The position numbers were made by a program, and so were the translations under genes. From positions 1 to 36,002 of the forward strand of contig JABANN010000352.1 of NCBI GenBank assembly GCA_013115125.1: a stretch of 36,002 bases of DNA, written 5' to 3'. Origin of the DNA: Perkinsus olseni (taxonomy: Eukaryota; Perkinsozoa; Perkinsida). The notes under the pieces were generated by a model that made no database searches, was not told where the DNA came from, and saw nothing but the letters and a program-made list of their open reading frames with translations. Shown piece after piece: positions 1 through 10,817 of the stretch (positions within the stretch are counted from its first letter, which is position 1; every line of letters begins with the position of its first letter).

Positions 1-375
1 CGTGGAGCTGATGAGGACTATCTAACTAGTGAAAACGTGGGTCGGTACCTCGCGACGATCTCAGGAACTTACAGGCACCCTTGCTTTGCTTCTGTCGCCG
101 CTATCATGAGTAAAATGTACATGATAACGGTCCCCACAGGAGCTACTAACTGGAGAAGCCTCCAGTGTTCCTGTCGCGAGTACTTGAAGAAAAAAGTGTG
201 TCTGCATAGTATAGGAATCGGAATCCGCCTAGGGCTCTTGAATTCAGAAGATGAGAAAATGCTTCCTATCCAAAAATCAGCTCCTAAGAGAGGTCGGAAG
301 AGAAAGGCTGGTCCCGCTTTGGCTAAGAGCTTGACCCTTGACGCTGCTGCCCAAGATAGATTTTTGAGTTTCTAA
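1..375 (+). CDS. SWIM zinc-finger protein, C-terminal part (MULE transposase-like)
   Basis: The frame is open from the first base of the window to a TAA at 373-375, so the N-terminus lies outside or in an upstream exon. The SWIM motif C-x-C-x8-C-x-H is visible as CSCREYLKKKVCLH (about 165-206). It is followed by the usual SWIM tail: a short hydrophobic stretch (SIGIGIRLGLL), then a basic Lys/Arg segment (KRGRKRKAGPALAKS). That arrangement is typical of the C-terminus of MULE-type transposases and of domesticated genes derived from them. In those proteins the SWIM finger binds DNA or protein. Whether this copy is an active transposon or a host gene cannot be told, because the DDE catalytic core is outside the window. 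No terminal inverted repeat is evident downstream. Confidence 0.6.
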   Translation, partial: RGADEDYLTSENVGRYLATISGTYRHPCFASVAAIMSKMYMITVPTGATNWRSLQCSCREYLKKKVCLHSIGIGIRLGLLNSEDEKMLPIQKSAPKRGRKRKAGPALAKSLTLDAAAQDRFLSF

Positions 376-893
376 CACAGTGTTTCTAAAGCTTACAATC
401 CAAACAGTTCTTGCGTTAACCGAGTGACTCGGGGGCCCCGAGTCGGGGCGAGTCAGGTAATCGATAGAACTTCGATCATAGAAGTGGTAACGCAACACAA
501 GTACTACCCGGCAGTCGAGGGCCTCGGCTCAAGGGTACCCCAGACTGGGGTCCATAGGTCGGCTCGACGCGCCGAGCTCGGAAAATCTGGTGTAGCGGTA
601 GAATCGCAGGCCGGTATCCGAAAGGTTCCCGGTTCAAACCCGCGCTTGCTATTTCTCTGCATTTATTTTCGTGCAATTGCATGTAGTTCTCAGTTCACGG
701 TTTTTAGTGCTGCGTTCACTTTCTCCCGACTCGCACTCCAGCAACGTCAGGCGAGCGAGAACATAACCTGCGCTATTCAATCACTTGCAATCTTACTCAA
801 ACTTCTATTTCCTCAACGACTTCTTTTTGAAGGTCGTCCATTCATTGTGATGTTTTACTACTACTTTTCAGCTTCCCTTTTCTTACCTCCACC
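376..893. other. Intergenic region upstream of U1-70K
   Basis: No gene seen. It holds one tRNA-like repeat (588-645). From about 680 it becomes pyrimidine-rich, running up to the U1-70K start, which has a good context (CACCATGAG at 891-899). An open frame at 424-897 has no recognisable protein character and runs through the repeat. Confidence 0.5.
588..645 (+). repeat. tRNA-like element (family E), sense copy
   Basis: A-box-like TGGTGTAGCGG at about 589-599 is followed by a B-box-like GGTTCAAACCC at about 629-640, the order expected of an internal Pol III promoter. The T-stem does not pair, so this is not a functional tRNA. The same B-box core recurs more than 25 times in the window, mostly inside introns and on either strand. 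Confidence 0.5.
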
Positions 894-3800
894 ATGAGTG
901 CTCAGGGGATGCCTCCGCACCTGCTGGCGCTCTTTTGCCCGAGGCCGCCGCAAGCGTATGAGAAGCCGCAGATGCGCAAGGCGCCGGTGACTGCTCATCA
1001 CTTGACAGGTGAGGGGCTCGATCTTGACCTATTTTGTACCTCTCAAGGTGAACCTCAAGATATTTCTGAGATCAGAAAGGGATATTTAACGATTGAAAAT
1101 GATTCTATTCCGTTTCTTGCCATCTGCAACCTTGGATGCCCTAGCGAGACTCAATGCTGCAATGCGACCTTATCTGCATCCTCCCCGCTTCAACCTTAGA
1201 TATTCCGAGTCACTCGCTCTTATCAGGTTTGGCGGATTTTGTCGACTCCTTCGAAGGTGGTGAGCCGCCGGAACGTGAACACAACGAGACGCCTTTGGAA
1301 CGGAAGAAACGGAAAGCTAAAGAGAAGAAGGAAAAGTACTACGCGGGGATCGATCCCGGGACCTCTCGTGAGAGAGTCGAAACACTTATCCTAGTCGATC
1401 AATCGAGCGCTCGTCATTGTGAGAGTGTCAAATTCCCTTGTCTCCCTCCGAGGGAGGCTCTTTCGGAATTCATTACCACCGGCCGACGCCTACCGATACG
1501 GTTGGTAGAATCGCACTCGAGAGAGGTTAACCAATTCGAGTCCAGCTGTCGAGTATCTTTACGCTACGTAAATTACAGACCCGACCTCGCCCGCCTTCAC
1601 CCGTGATCGAGCTTGGATTCTTCGGTGGAACACCGGACGCTGGAGATGAGCTGTCGCTCTCTCGCGAGCCGTTATCGTAATCGAAACTTCGTATCTTATG
1701 TCGACCCGCGGTTAACGCAGAATTGCTCATGTTGTCGACTGCAAGATGCAATTTCGTCCCTTCCCGATCTGGTTTCGGTATGTGAGCGGGCGAGAGGCTG
1801 CTGAGTCGACGTGGCTATTTGGGCTGCGATCGTGAGATTTCAAATTGGTTGTGAAAAAGTTGGTATTGACGTCCTGTGGACACTCTTTGTCCTAAAAAAC
1901 GCGAGCTGTAAGTAGCCCGATACTACACCGGGTCAGCCATCGGTCGTGTTGTGGCTGATTCCCGCTAGCCTGATCGAGGCTGGGAAGCAGAAAATGAAAA
2001 CTTTTAGGATGCAGTTGCCGGCAATGATGGCGAGAAATTATGGTTTAGCTCACTGGTGCAAGGGTGCTGACTTATTTTTATTGGTTTAGTGAGATGCCCG
2101 GGGTCGGGATTGAACCGGGGTCGTTGGGTGTCGAGAGTGAATTCCCGTTCAGATACGAGGAGTTGATTGAACGTCTACGAGCGGACTATAAGCCTCAGAA
2201 TAATGACAAAGTGATCTCGGGAGATTCGAACCGGAGGCCTATCTTGAAATATTCGCTGTGCGCGAGAAGATTCTCCATTTTGTCAGGTATCTGGGGATCC
2301 CTTCAAAACTCTCTTCGTTGCGAGAGTCGCGTATGAGACGACGGAGAAGCAACTGCAGCATATCTTTGGGGAATATGGTCCGATACGAAAGGTAAGATTC
2401 TTCGCTGTGCGCGAAGATAATTTCCTGGTTACACTGCTCGGGACATATCTTTGAGGTTGAGCTGGCGTGTGATGGAGATGAAAGATATGGGACTGCTAGC
2501 ATGATTCAATCTTGTGGCGCGCGGTAATTTTTGGTATCTTCAGGTTACCATCGTCCATGATAAGGAAGGTAGAAGTCGCGGATATGCTTTTATCGAATAT
2601 GACAACGAAGGCAGCCTCAAGCAAGCTTACAAAAACGTACGTCGCGCGCCACGAAATTCTCCCCTCTATTTTTCGTTACTGTCAGGCAGATGGTATCAAA
2701 ATCGACGGGCGCCGAGTGCTGGTTGATGTAGAGCGAGGTAGGACAGTTTCGGGATGGATACCTCGCCGGATGGGCGGTGGACGGGGAAGTGGAAGGTGAT
2801 AGAGGAGGGCGGGGTTCTGAATTTTACTTACAATGGCTGCTGTGTGGCAGCGATGAAATTATGAGCAAGATACTAGTATCATTAGTTTCCTGAGCTCAAA
2901 CTGTGAAGGTCGAGCATGGAAGATATTTCTTCAGGATTGCCAAACCGAAGTCTAAGAAGGGCCCGCCGGGCGGTCCTCCGCCATCACCATTTGGTCCGCC
3001 CGAATGGGACTCCGGGTACCCGCCGAGGATGTCGTCCTGGGGTAAGGGGAAAGGTGGTATGATGTTTGATGATGGGTATGGCAAAGGGAAGGGGAAAGGA
3101 AAGGGAGGACCGCCACCGAGATGGGGCATGGACGACTTTGGGAAGGGCAGAAAGGGGTAATAGCTTACGGGATTTGGTGGAAATGTGGTATCGTTAATAG
3201 CGGAGATGTAGCGGGAGTATCTTAGCTTGGCTCTTGTATTACACAAAAAGCAGCATCTTTCTGTGCTGACGCTTTTGCCCTTCACGGAGAGGTCGCTGTC
3301 ATCAGTGATATCTTGTGAGTGGGAGAGATAATTTTTACGGATGTTTGCACGGGATGGTGCTGCTGTCGTTCGACGGCCTTAGCTATTCAACCACAATTGT
3401 GAGGTCGTCTACTGGAGGATCGAGTCGTCGTTGGTTGGATTGTCTTGGGAGAAGGAGAGAAGTGACAGTGTGGATTACGAGGGATGAGCGTTTATTTGTG
3501 CGAGAAATTTTCACGAAAATTGGGTAAAATTTTTCCCAGCTTGGATGATTTCACCCAGATACGGTGGACCACCTCCGTACGAGTCCAGCTGGGGCAAGGG
3601 TAAAGGAAAGGGATCTAGGTGAGTGGATGTTGGTCAATCTTGCAATCTTGCAATTCCTCAACGCTCAGGTATGATGATGGTGGCCCGCCCCCTCACAGGC
3701 CGTTTGATGAGTTCGGTCCTCGCGTGAGAGATCGTGATAGAGATCGTGCTAGGGCTAGGGACGAGGATGCTGGGGAATCGCGGTGAGTTAAATGCGGAAA

Positions 3801-4411
3801 AATGTCGCTGGGAGGATTCGAACCGGGGACCTTGTGTGACAGCACTGAGTTTGGTATCTTCTGCTTCGAGGTTAACCTATGGGGAATCGTATTTAACGGA
3901 TGCGAATTTTTCTTCCGAATCTATCGACTGTTTTGGTTCATCCATCTCTCGCTAGAAAGACGAATGCCGATGATATTTTTCGCGAATCTTTGTAGTCTTT
4001 TTTGGACTATTTCTCATGTTAACGGCTTCCCCGAAAACGGAAGAAATCTGAATTTTCCAGATTTTCTAAAGTTTTTCATTTATTAGGCGGACAAATGGTG
4101 ATTTTTCAGTTTCAGAAATTTCCAAATCTTTGATGATTCGCTTATCTTTCTAGTCTTTTTCGAAGCATATTCGATCTGTGTTATATCGATCACGTTCGCG
4201 CTTCTGCTCCGAAAACGAAAGGACTCAGAATTTTTCAGATTTTCTGTTGTTTTTTCGCTAGACTAGAGAGGCTAATTATGATGGGATTTTTCGAGTATAT
4301 TTTCTCTTCAGTCGTGACCGCGATAGAGACCGCGAGCGTCGAGAGCCCCGAAAAAACAGATCGCGCAGCCGCGAGCGTCGACGTCATCATCACCATCACG
4401 ATGAAGATTGA
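894..4411 (+). CDS. SNRNP70: U1 small nuclear ribonucleoprotein 70 kDa (U1-70K)
   Basis: U1 snRNP protein that binds U1 stem-loop I and helps define the 5' splice site. Exons: 894-1008, 1227-1335, 2153-2210, 2287-2391, 2544-2636, 2686-2795, 2935-3156, 3559-3618, 3669-3782, 4312-4411. They add up to 361 residues, with every junction GT-AG and in phase. Seen in order: the conserved N-terminus ([13 protein letters not shown]); a charged helix; the RRM with RNP2 (LFVARV) and RNP1 (RGYAFIEY); the post-RRM segment [18 protein letters not shown]; a long Gly/Pro/Lys insert with repeated WGKGKG; an RD/RE-rich tail; and a terminal His run before the acidic end. The Arg-Ser tail is shorter than in animals, and the Gly/Lys insert is unusual. 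Introns carry families A, B (2644-2659) and D (3634-3668), plus tRNA-like pieces. Confidence 0.95.
1336..2152. other. Long U1-70K intron 2, with a possible structured segment
   Basis: 817-nt GT-AG intron. An antisense tRNA-like piece (GGGATCGATCCCGGGACC) begins just 9 nt inside the donor, and another lies near the acceptor (2105-2125). At about 1938-1985 two adjacent hairpins can be drawn: TCAGCCA/TGGCTGA, then TAGCCT/AGGCTG. They might be an intronic small RNA, but no diagnostic C/D or H/ACA boxes were convincing. Confidence 0.25.
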
Positions 4412-4460
4412 ATGATAGATTTATGGGTAGCTTCTTAGGTTGAAGGTGTTGTGTTGATCG

Positions 4461-4977
4461 AGAGTATCTTAGGTTGATCATGGGAAGATACGGGGTAGGT
4501 CGAGTAGCGGGCAAATGGTTGCTTCCTTCCCACGATAGGCTAGAGTTGATCCTGGATCGTTGCATTTGAGACTGAGAGAACACAGGCTCGTTTACATACC
4601 ATCCTATCGAGTATAGTCATAGAGTATCTTAGGTTGATCATGGGAAGATACGGGGTAGGTCGAGTAGCGGGCAAGNNNNNNNNNNNNNNNNNNNNNNNNN
4701 NNNNNNNNNNNNNNNNNNNNNNNNNNNNNNNNNNNNNNNNNNNNNNNNNNNNNNNNNNNNNNNNNNNNNNNNNCATAGAGTATCTTAGGTTGATCATGGG
4801 AAGATACGGGGTAGGTCGAGTAGCGGGCAAATGGTTGCTTCCTTCCTACGATAGGCTAGAGTTGATCCTGGATCGTTGCATTTGAGATTGAGAGAACAGA
4901 GGCTCGTTTACAGACGATCCTATCGAGTATAGTCATAGAGTATCTTAGGTTGATCATGGGAAGATATGAGTGAGGCT
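4461..4977. repeat. 160-bp tandem repeat, four visible starts
   Basis: Units start at 4461, 4621, 4777 and 4937 (spacing 160, 156 across the gap, and 160). Each opens with a family A hairpin (AGAGTATCTTAGGTTGATCA, then AAGATACGGGGTAGGTCGA), followed by about 110 nt of unique filler. Units 1 and 3 differ at only a few bases, so the array is young. The fourth unit diverges after its first 40 nt. The array starts about 50 nt past the U1-70K stop codon. Confidence 0.9.
4676..4773. other. Assembly gap (98 N)
   Basis: A run of N inside the 160-bp tandem repeat. The true copy number here is unknown; the gap is about where one unit would be completed. Confidence 0.99.
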
Positions 4978-6279
4978 ACTAGCGGAAGTAGACGTTACTT
5001 CACCGAGTATGCTAAGGGAATCTTAGGTTGATGGTAGAAGATTCCCCATAGGTCGGAGTGACGGCTGGTAATGCTGCTTGTAAGCACAGCGTAAGCAGTC
5101 GGTGATGCAAACGAGTGTCAGTGCGCCTTGGCGAAGAAGAGGTGCATATGCAAAATGCCTGATCGATCATCTACGCCGTTGGGGTCTATGCTCTCTGAAT
5201 GTCTCATAGTCTGGTAGGAGAACCCGATGGAAACGATTTTCCGTGCGACAGAGCCTCTTCATCGGAGTTAACGAACACTCCGGCGAACGGGAACTTTCTG
5301 GGTATATCCCAAGAAGGCATCCTAACTGCGACAAGGTTGGGTTGATAAGAAATCGACACTCGCCGGCGCCTCGTAAAAAAGGGTACTCACGTTCGTGTGA
5401 GAGATGGTCGGATCGCCAATTAGGATAATAGAATAATTCGTCTTTCATTGGTTCATGGCCTCGGACGATGTTTGACTTCTCCGCTCTCCTGCCGTTCCAC
5501 TATCGGATGTCGATGATCGTCCTCCTTGAACTGATGAGATGACAGCCGTTCACTTGCCCTCCCTCCCGAGTGAAGCGCTTCGCTCCGCTGTGCTCGAAAT
5601 GCGACACTTCCACCTTGAACGACATGCCTTGACAGACTATTTCCTGATGTTACCCGATACATTGGCACAACACTGAGGGATGCTGATGTTGTAAGTTACG
5701 ACTCGTAACAGCTCACACAAGAGCGTAGTCCACGGTAGTTTCATATCGAGCAATCTACTCAGACGATTGATCCCGCCCGACGTACTGACCGAGGCCGCGG
5801 GTGAGCCCGAACCTACCTCTGGGACTGACAGCTGCACGCGTAGAGGATGGGCATCCACTTTGCACTACCGAACGCGGGAGCCGGCAAGAATATTCGGACT
5901 GCCTGTCTCGAAGGCAGTAGTTTTTATTTCTCTCCTGTTTCGGACCACTTCCTTGCAAATAATGAAGAAATTTTCCGCATTCTTGCCGGAAATAGTGTCT
6001 CGACAGAGTTGCCATGGTCAGCCTAGGTTACCGTAGATCTACGGGTTGTACCAATAACAACTTGGCGATCTTAAATGCTCTTGTGAGTTTTCTGAGATAC
6101 TTATGGTTTTGTGTGGCAGTCAACTCAGCCTCGCTGGGGCGCAGGTGGGTATTTCTCAGGGTCCAGTCCGCGGCTGTTCGTCCCAATTCGTAAATTTGGC
6201 GGCGGTAGTCATGGTGAATACCGGCATATATTCGTATCTTCCAGGGGTCAACCTAAGATACTCCCACCAGTTATACTAA
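4978..6279. other. Intergenic region before the F-box gene
   Basis: No gene recognised. It contains a family A copy (about 5014-5058), a family C motif in inverted orientation (about 5571-5590), and a further family A relic around 6233-6262. The stretch 5160-6030 has a base composition closer to exons than the repeats do, and has overlapping short open frames on both strands (for example 5767-6036). None of these has a recognisable motif or a splice pattern I could extend. Confidence 0.4.
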
Positions 6280-9200
6280 ATGCCCGACCTCAATCATGAC
6301 ACTTGGTTGCAGATATTCAGCTACCTTCCGAAGGAGCAGCTGTAAGTCAATTCAGACTGGAGAAAAAAGCGAAAAAATTTCCGAGAATTTCCCGGAAATT
6401 TATAATCAAAAATTCTTTTGAAAGGCAGAGATTCCGTCACTCGATTTTACTGGTTGGGAAACGCCCCGCGCGCACGCCGGACTTAAACCTCGGTATCATT
6501 TCGATTCTTCGTCTTACTTCCTCAGGTGCTCTCAAGTCTCACCGACTTGCCGAAAGCTCTGCAGTAAGTCTCCGCCCGGGTTCGCTCCCCACGCCCGGCA
6601 TTTTTTTTTCTCAGATTTAGTCCGAGATGCTATCGAAAGCGTTACTTTTGACGCCTCTGCAACAACGACGGAGTCAAGCGGAACTCTCGGGAGGTGAGCT
6701 GGAAATCGGAAATTTGGAAAATTGGATGGGCCATCTTATTTCTAGTCTCTCCCCGAAGCGTATGAGTTTGTCTTGCCTCTTTACGAAGGCGGATTCCGTT
6801 GAAAGCTCCAGAATGTCTTTTCGCTAGTTTTTTCTTTGTTTTCCCGAGTTTTCGAGAAATTTCGTCATTCAATGCTTCAGTAGAGTGCATCTCGGTTCAG
6901 GCAAGTGGTCACTAGGCCTTCGTAACGAAAAAGCGGAGCTCGGCACGAAGTCTCGGGTTCGAACCCCAGCCCGGGCTTTCCCATATTTTTTCGAGTTCAT
7001 CTACAACGGTCCACGACGGTTTTGCTCGGTAGAGCAGGGATAAGAGCGATTCCGTATTTTTTGTAGAATACACAAACCGCGTGCTTTCGAATGGTATGTG
7101 TCTCGCGAGTTGAATCGACATAGTCGAGGAGAAATGATTTGAACGAACGAACGAACGAACGCACAAAAAAACGCAGAAGTGACAGTATATGCTCCGCTCG
7201 CTTCGCTCGCTCCGCAATTTTTTGGGGGAATATCGCGAGTTGACCCTGCCGGGGATCGAACCCGGGACCTCAGGTATATGATCGGCGTTGACCCCTACTC
7301 CTTCCCACGGGTTCTCAACGGTACACTTGCCCAGGAGGATTACCGTGATTTTATGGATGACCCGAAAAATCCTGTAAGTTTTCTGATTTCTGAGCGGAGC
7401 GAAGCGATTCAGGTTCATTATTTTCCGGGTTTCAGTTGACAGACGCCAACGAGTGTAGTTTTCGCCGACTCGGAGATTACGCTAATTTGAAGAACCTATC
7501 AGTTCGGAATATTGTAAGTCAAACTTTGGAATGTGCATCCTTAGGTTGACATGGTGAGATACGAAATAGGTCAACATAGAGCCAGTTTGATCGATTTCCA
7601 TTCTCAGAGAGGTCGAGAGTGCTGGTTGAGACTGGTGGAGCCACTCAGGCGATCAACTTCTAGTAGAGTTCGCTGCCTCATCTTTGAGCGATGCCAACTG
7701 GGACCTTCTTTTGTACATGTAAGAAAAAACAGAAGCGGGAAGTTTCCGGAAAATCTTTTCTGTGAATCTTTGCTAAAATATGTGTCAACTCGCCCGAAAT
7801 AATCGGCGTATCTTATGTTGAAGCGTGGAAGATACGAAGCAGGTTAGACGAAGTGACGCGTGCTTCAGTTCCTCTCATCCATTGTGCCCCACTTCGCCGA
7901 GTTGCAAGTCCTCCGATTCGAGCAATGCGTCTTCGCCCCCTCTGCACTGAGGAGGGTCTACTTAACCAGATGTCAGCATGGTAAGCGCGTAATCGAAAGG
8001 TCCCCGGATCGATCCCCAGGGCAAGCTTTTTTCTCTCCGCTTCAGCGACTGATGGTCGGGTCCCCAAAAGGAAGCGTTCGACGTCGGAGGCGGTCGATCG
8101 GGTGTACATCGGTCAATACTCAGACGCGCTCCTTCATCTCATCAGTGCGATCGGTAGAGTCAAGGATCTCACTAAACTGGTAATGAATCTCGAAATCTTG
8201 CGATCTTGCAATTCCTTAACGCAGGTTATGACTGAATGTCATCTGGGTGCCCTCCAGAAAGTCGGGTGCGAGTCGACGAAGCATTTTGACGATCGCCGGC
8301 TCAGCTCGGGGAATCCTTGCTTGGACTTCGTTATTGCTGTTAGTGAAGATATCACGCGTAAATCTTATGAAACGGTTGATCGATTTGGATTTTTTACTGT
8401 TATATATAACAATTTTCCGGACCTTGTCGAATTCTTTCCCAGGTCAAGGAGCTCAACCTACGAGTTGCATCGAAAAGATTCCCTTCGCCTTCCTCGATGG
8501 CGTATCTTTCAACCTCATCCAAACATGTTCAAGATTACGGGTAACCTGTCCTTGTGAAAAGCGCTCGCCTTCGTGATCGATTTTCAGAACCTTCAACACT
8601 TGGAGTTGGACGAGAATTGCTTATTCGACTCTGGTGTCTATCCCATTGCTCAGTCGCTCAGTTCGGGCGGCTTTCCAGCGCTCGAAACGCTTAGTCTCAT
8701 GGGAAACTATATTTCCACATACGGGTAGGAAATCTTGAAATCTTGCGATCTTGCTATTGCCTAATGCGCTTATAGGTTGGTGACCCTCCTTGTTGCATTG
8801 CCCAAGGCGAAGAGGCTCACCGACGTCGACCTTAGCGACAATCAAATTAATTTCGTGGCGCGCGGTAGAACTGACGAAGTGGGTGTGCAGGACCGGAGTT
8901 GCCGGGCCAGAGTATCCAATATCGATCAGGTGATCGATTTGGACGTCCCCGAGCTGATGATGGTATATGTCCAGTTGTGGCTGGAATCTTCGGCCGAGAA
9001 GGTGCATCTCGCCCTGGCCGGCAACAGGCCGTGCCGGTCTGTAGCCGATGCTGTGGAGAGGACAGTTCATTTGCTTGAGGAATCCAAGGTCGGAGCATGC
9101 AAGATACAGAATAAGTCAGCCAATCGACCACTCAGGCAACCGAAGGCATCTTGGACTTCCAACAGCGCTCTGTTCGCTCCAGTTCATCAACTTCCTTCCA

Positions 9201-10260
9201 AGAGGACGAACCGGAAGGCGAAGATGCAGGTGAGAAAGGAGGTCGACATCCTTGCTCATCACATAGCCAAAAGATACGCTTTTGCTCACGGGCAAGAATA
9301 TCTTCTCGACTCAGCTATCTCGCTATCAACGTCGAAGACCTCATCCGAGTTTTTTTTCGAATTATCGTCCATTTCCACGCCCAAACGGTTGTAGTGTATT
9401 CTAATGACGCAGTTTGACATGTCTACTCGAACCGATTACTGTTGATGTATTAACCTGCGATAATAAATTGCAACTTGCACAGGGTTTGCTGTGAGTCGCG
9501 CAACTTCGCGTTGCTATCAGCCAACGACATCAGTATGCAACGGAACTGATGAAGGTTTCTCGAGGGGGAATTATGTGCACGCGTGCTGATAACCGAAATC
9601 GATCAGTCGATAGCGATCCTCGATTCCGGCTTGGCCATCCTGAGGTCGGTAGGTTCGCTGGTGGCGGACTGCGGGTCGGACGAAAGCGTATCCGAGGTCA
9701 AAGATGGTGCGGCGTCGATCGGCACGCCCAATGGGCTCGGCAGCTCCGACGATGACGACGAAGAGGATGGCAACCCGGTGGGTGGATAATTTTGTGGCGC
9801 AGTGAAAGGTTCAAAGTGCTTCAACGTAGGACTTGCAGATAGGAATGACGGCCCTTGTTGGAGGAGATGACAGTGTCCCTAAGAGGTAACGGTGACAATC
9901 CTGACTTATTCTGTATCTTTCATGGGTTGTGCTAAGATACTTCATGTCAGGTCTCGGCGAGGTACGGCACTAGAGGTGACAGAAAGTGAAGTCGAACGAG
10001 AACAAACTGAATTGCGAGAAATGATGAGCCGGTATTACCGCGCGCCACGAAATTACAGCGGAGCGAAGTTTTTTCTCTCAGGAACCCCATATGGCAGCTG
10101 CAAAATCAAGAATTTCAGAGTGATGATGAGGACGATCAAGACTTCGACCCCACCCTGGACGTGTCTGATGACGACGCCCTCTCCGGTTTGGTAGGAATCT
10201 GCGACCCCGTTTTTTCTTAAATCTCAACTCTTCTAGGTGTCCGAAGACGATGTTATATGA
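6280..10260 (+). CDS. F-box and leucine-rich-repeat protein
   Basis: Probable substrate-recognition subunit of an SCF ubiquitin ligase. The F-box is at the very N-terminus (DTWLQIFSYLPKEQLCSQVS, residues about 7-26) and would bind Skp1. Leucine-rich repeats follow, such as ANLKNLSVRNI, RLRNLQHLELDENCLF, FPALETLSLMGNYIS and RLTDVDLSDNQI. The C-terminus is acidic (SSDDDDEEDG, QSDDEDDQDFDP). Exons: 6280-6341, 6526-6563, 6615-6693, 7274-7373, 7436-7513, 7608-7718, 7869-7980, 8046-8179, 8225-8342, 8443-8540, 8588-8724, 8776-8854, about 8891/8930/8954-9088, 9136-9229, 9653-9777, 9839-9885, 9951-10031, 10082-10190, 10237-10260. That makes roughly 590 residues, all GT-AG and phase-consistent. The acceptor near 8890-8953 is ambiguous. 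ATG 6280 was chosen because it opens the F-box frame directly. Confidence 0.85.
8855..8953 (+). repeat. Stop-free stretch with family B and palindrome F inside the F-box gene
   Basis: Starts at the internal GT of AATTTCGTGGCGCGCGG and includes the palindrome AATATCGATCAGGTGATCGA... (8918-8940). Three possible acceptors (after 8890, 8929 and 8953) all keep the reading frame and contain no stop. Removing the longest version gives a 28-residue spacing between two leucine-rich repeats (DLSDN to LALAGN), the normal period of the RI/RanGAP class. Confidence 0.5.
9089..9135 (+). repeat. Minimal intron made from a family A element
   Basis: 47-nt intron beginning GTCGGAGCATGCAAGATAC. The upstream exon ends in AATCCAAG, which is the left arm of the same element. 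The internal AG/GT of the repeat is therefore the exon/intron boundary, and the residues Glu-Ser-Lys are read from the repeat. An in-repeat acceptor at 9119 would give a 31-nt intron. Confidence 0.6.
10032..10081 (+). repeat. 50-nt intron built of family B and family C motifs
   Basis: The intron reads GTATTACCGCGCGCCACGAA, then ATTACAGCGGAGCGAAG, then a T-rich acceptor. It is an antisense family B copy joined to a family C copy with almost nothing else. Confidence 0.7.
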
Positions 10261-10817
10261 TTTTTTTTCATTGACCGATTGTTTGTGTTGACAGCCCGGC
10301 GGTGGCCGCAGCATTCGGGCACAGCGAAGAGTCTTTTCACTTCGTTCTAGTCGGGAGTTTGGACACCTCAGTAACCGACCTCTCCTGACTTGTCGCAGAG
10401 CCTCTGATAACGAGTGCCTGTATAAATGTGTAATGAGAATAGTTAATGACAAGACTACAGGATCTTGCATTCTTGCTATTCCTCCACGATCCTCGATATA
10501 TAAATCCTAAATAGTGTTAGCTTTGAACGCATGCACAAGACGATGGGCAGCACGGAGTTCATCGTCAAGTAGCCATTCTTACCCGACGGCGTTGGGCCCG
10601 TAGCTGACTCGCTCCATCACAGAGCTGACGGCGCGCATTCGTCGATCATTGGCCCCTTCGGAAGGGTAAGTGATCTCATCACTCGTCATAGCAGGGAATC
10701 TTAGGTTGAAGTATGCAAGAAACAAAATGAGCTTCCCAGCAGGGGTACTATGAGCAACACAATAAGACTAAAGTCATAATATTGAGATTTACCGAAACGA
10801 CAATGAAAAAGTTGTGA
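10261..10817. other. Intergenic region between convergent genes
   Basis: No gene seen. It holds a family D copy (about 10450-10490), a possible AT-rich element (ATATATAAATCC at about 10496-10508), and a family A copy (about 10693-10730). Confidence 0.5.

Noticed and set aside
424-897. 157-codon plus-strand frame upstream of U1-70K
   Set aside because: It includes a tRNA-like repeat and a pyrimidine tract and has no conserved motif; it looks like a chance open frame.
5160-6030. Coding or structured RNA gene in the GC-richer intergenic block
   Set aside because: Short overlapping frames on both strands show no motif, no splice pattern and no match to known snRNA, SRP or RNase P signatures by eye.
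8777-9394. One 205-codon open frame as a single exon
   Set aside because: It runs through family B, palindrome F and family A elements. The acidic downstream exons join in phase only if at least the 9089-9135 intron is removed.
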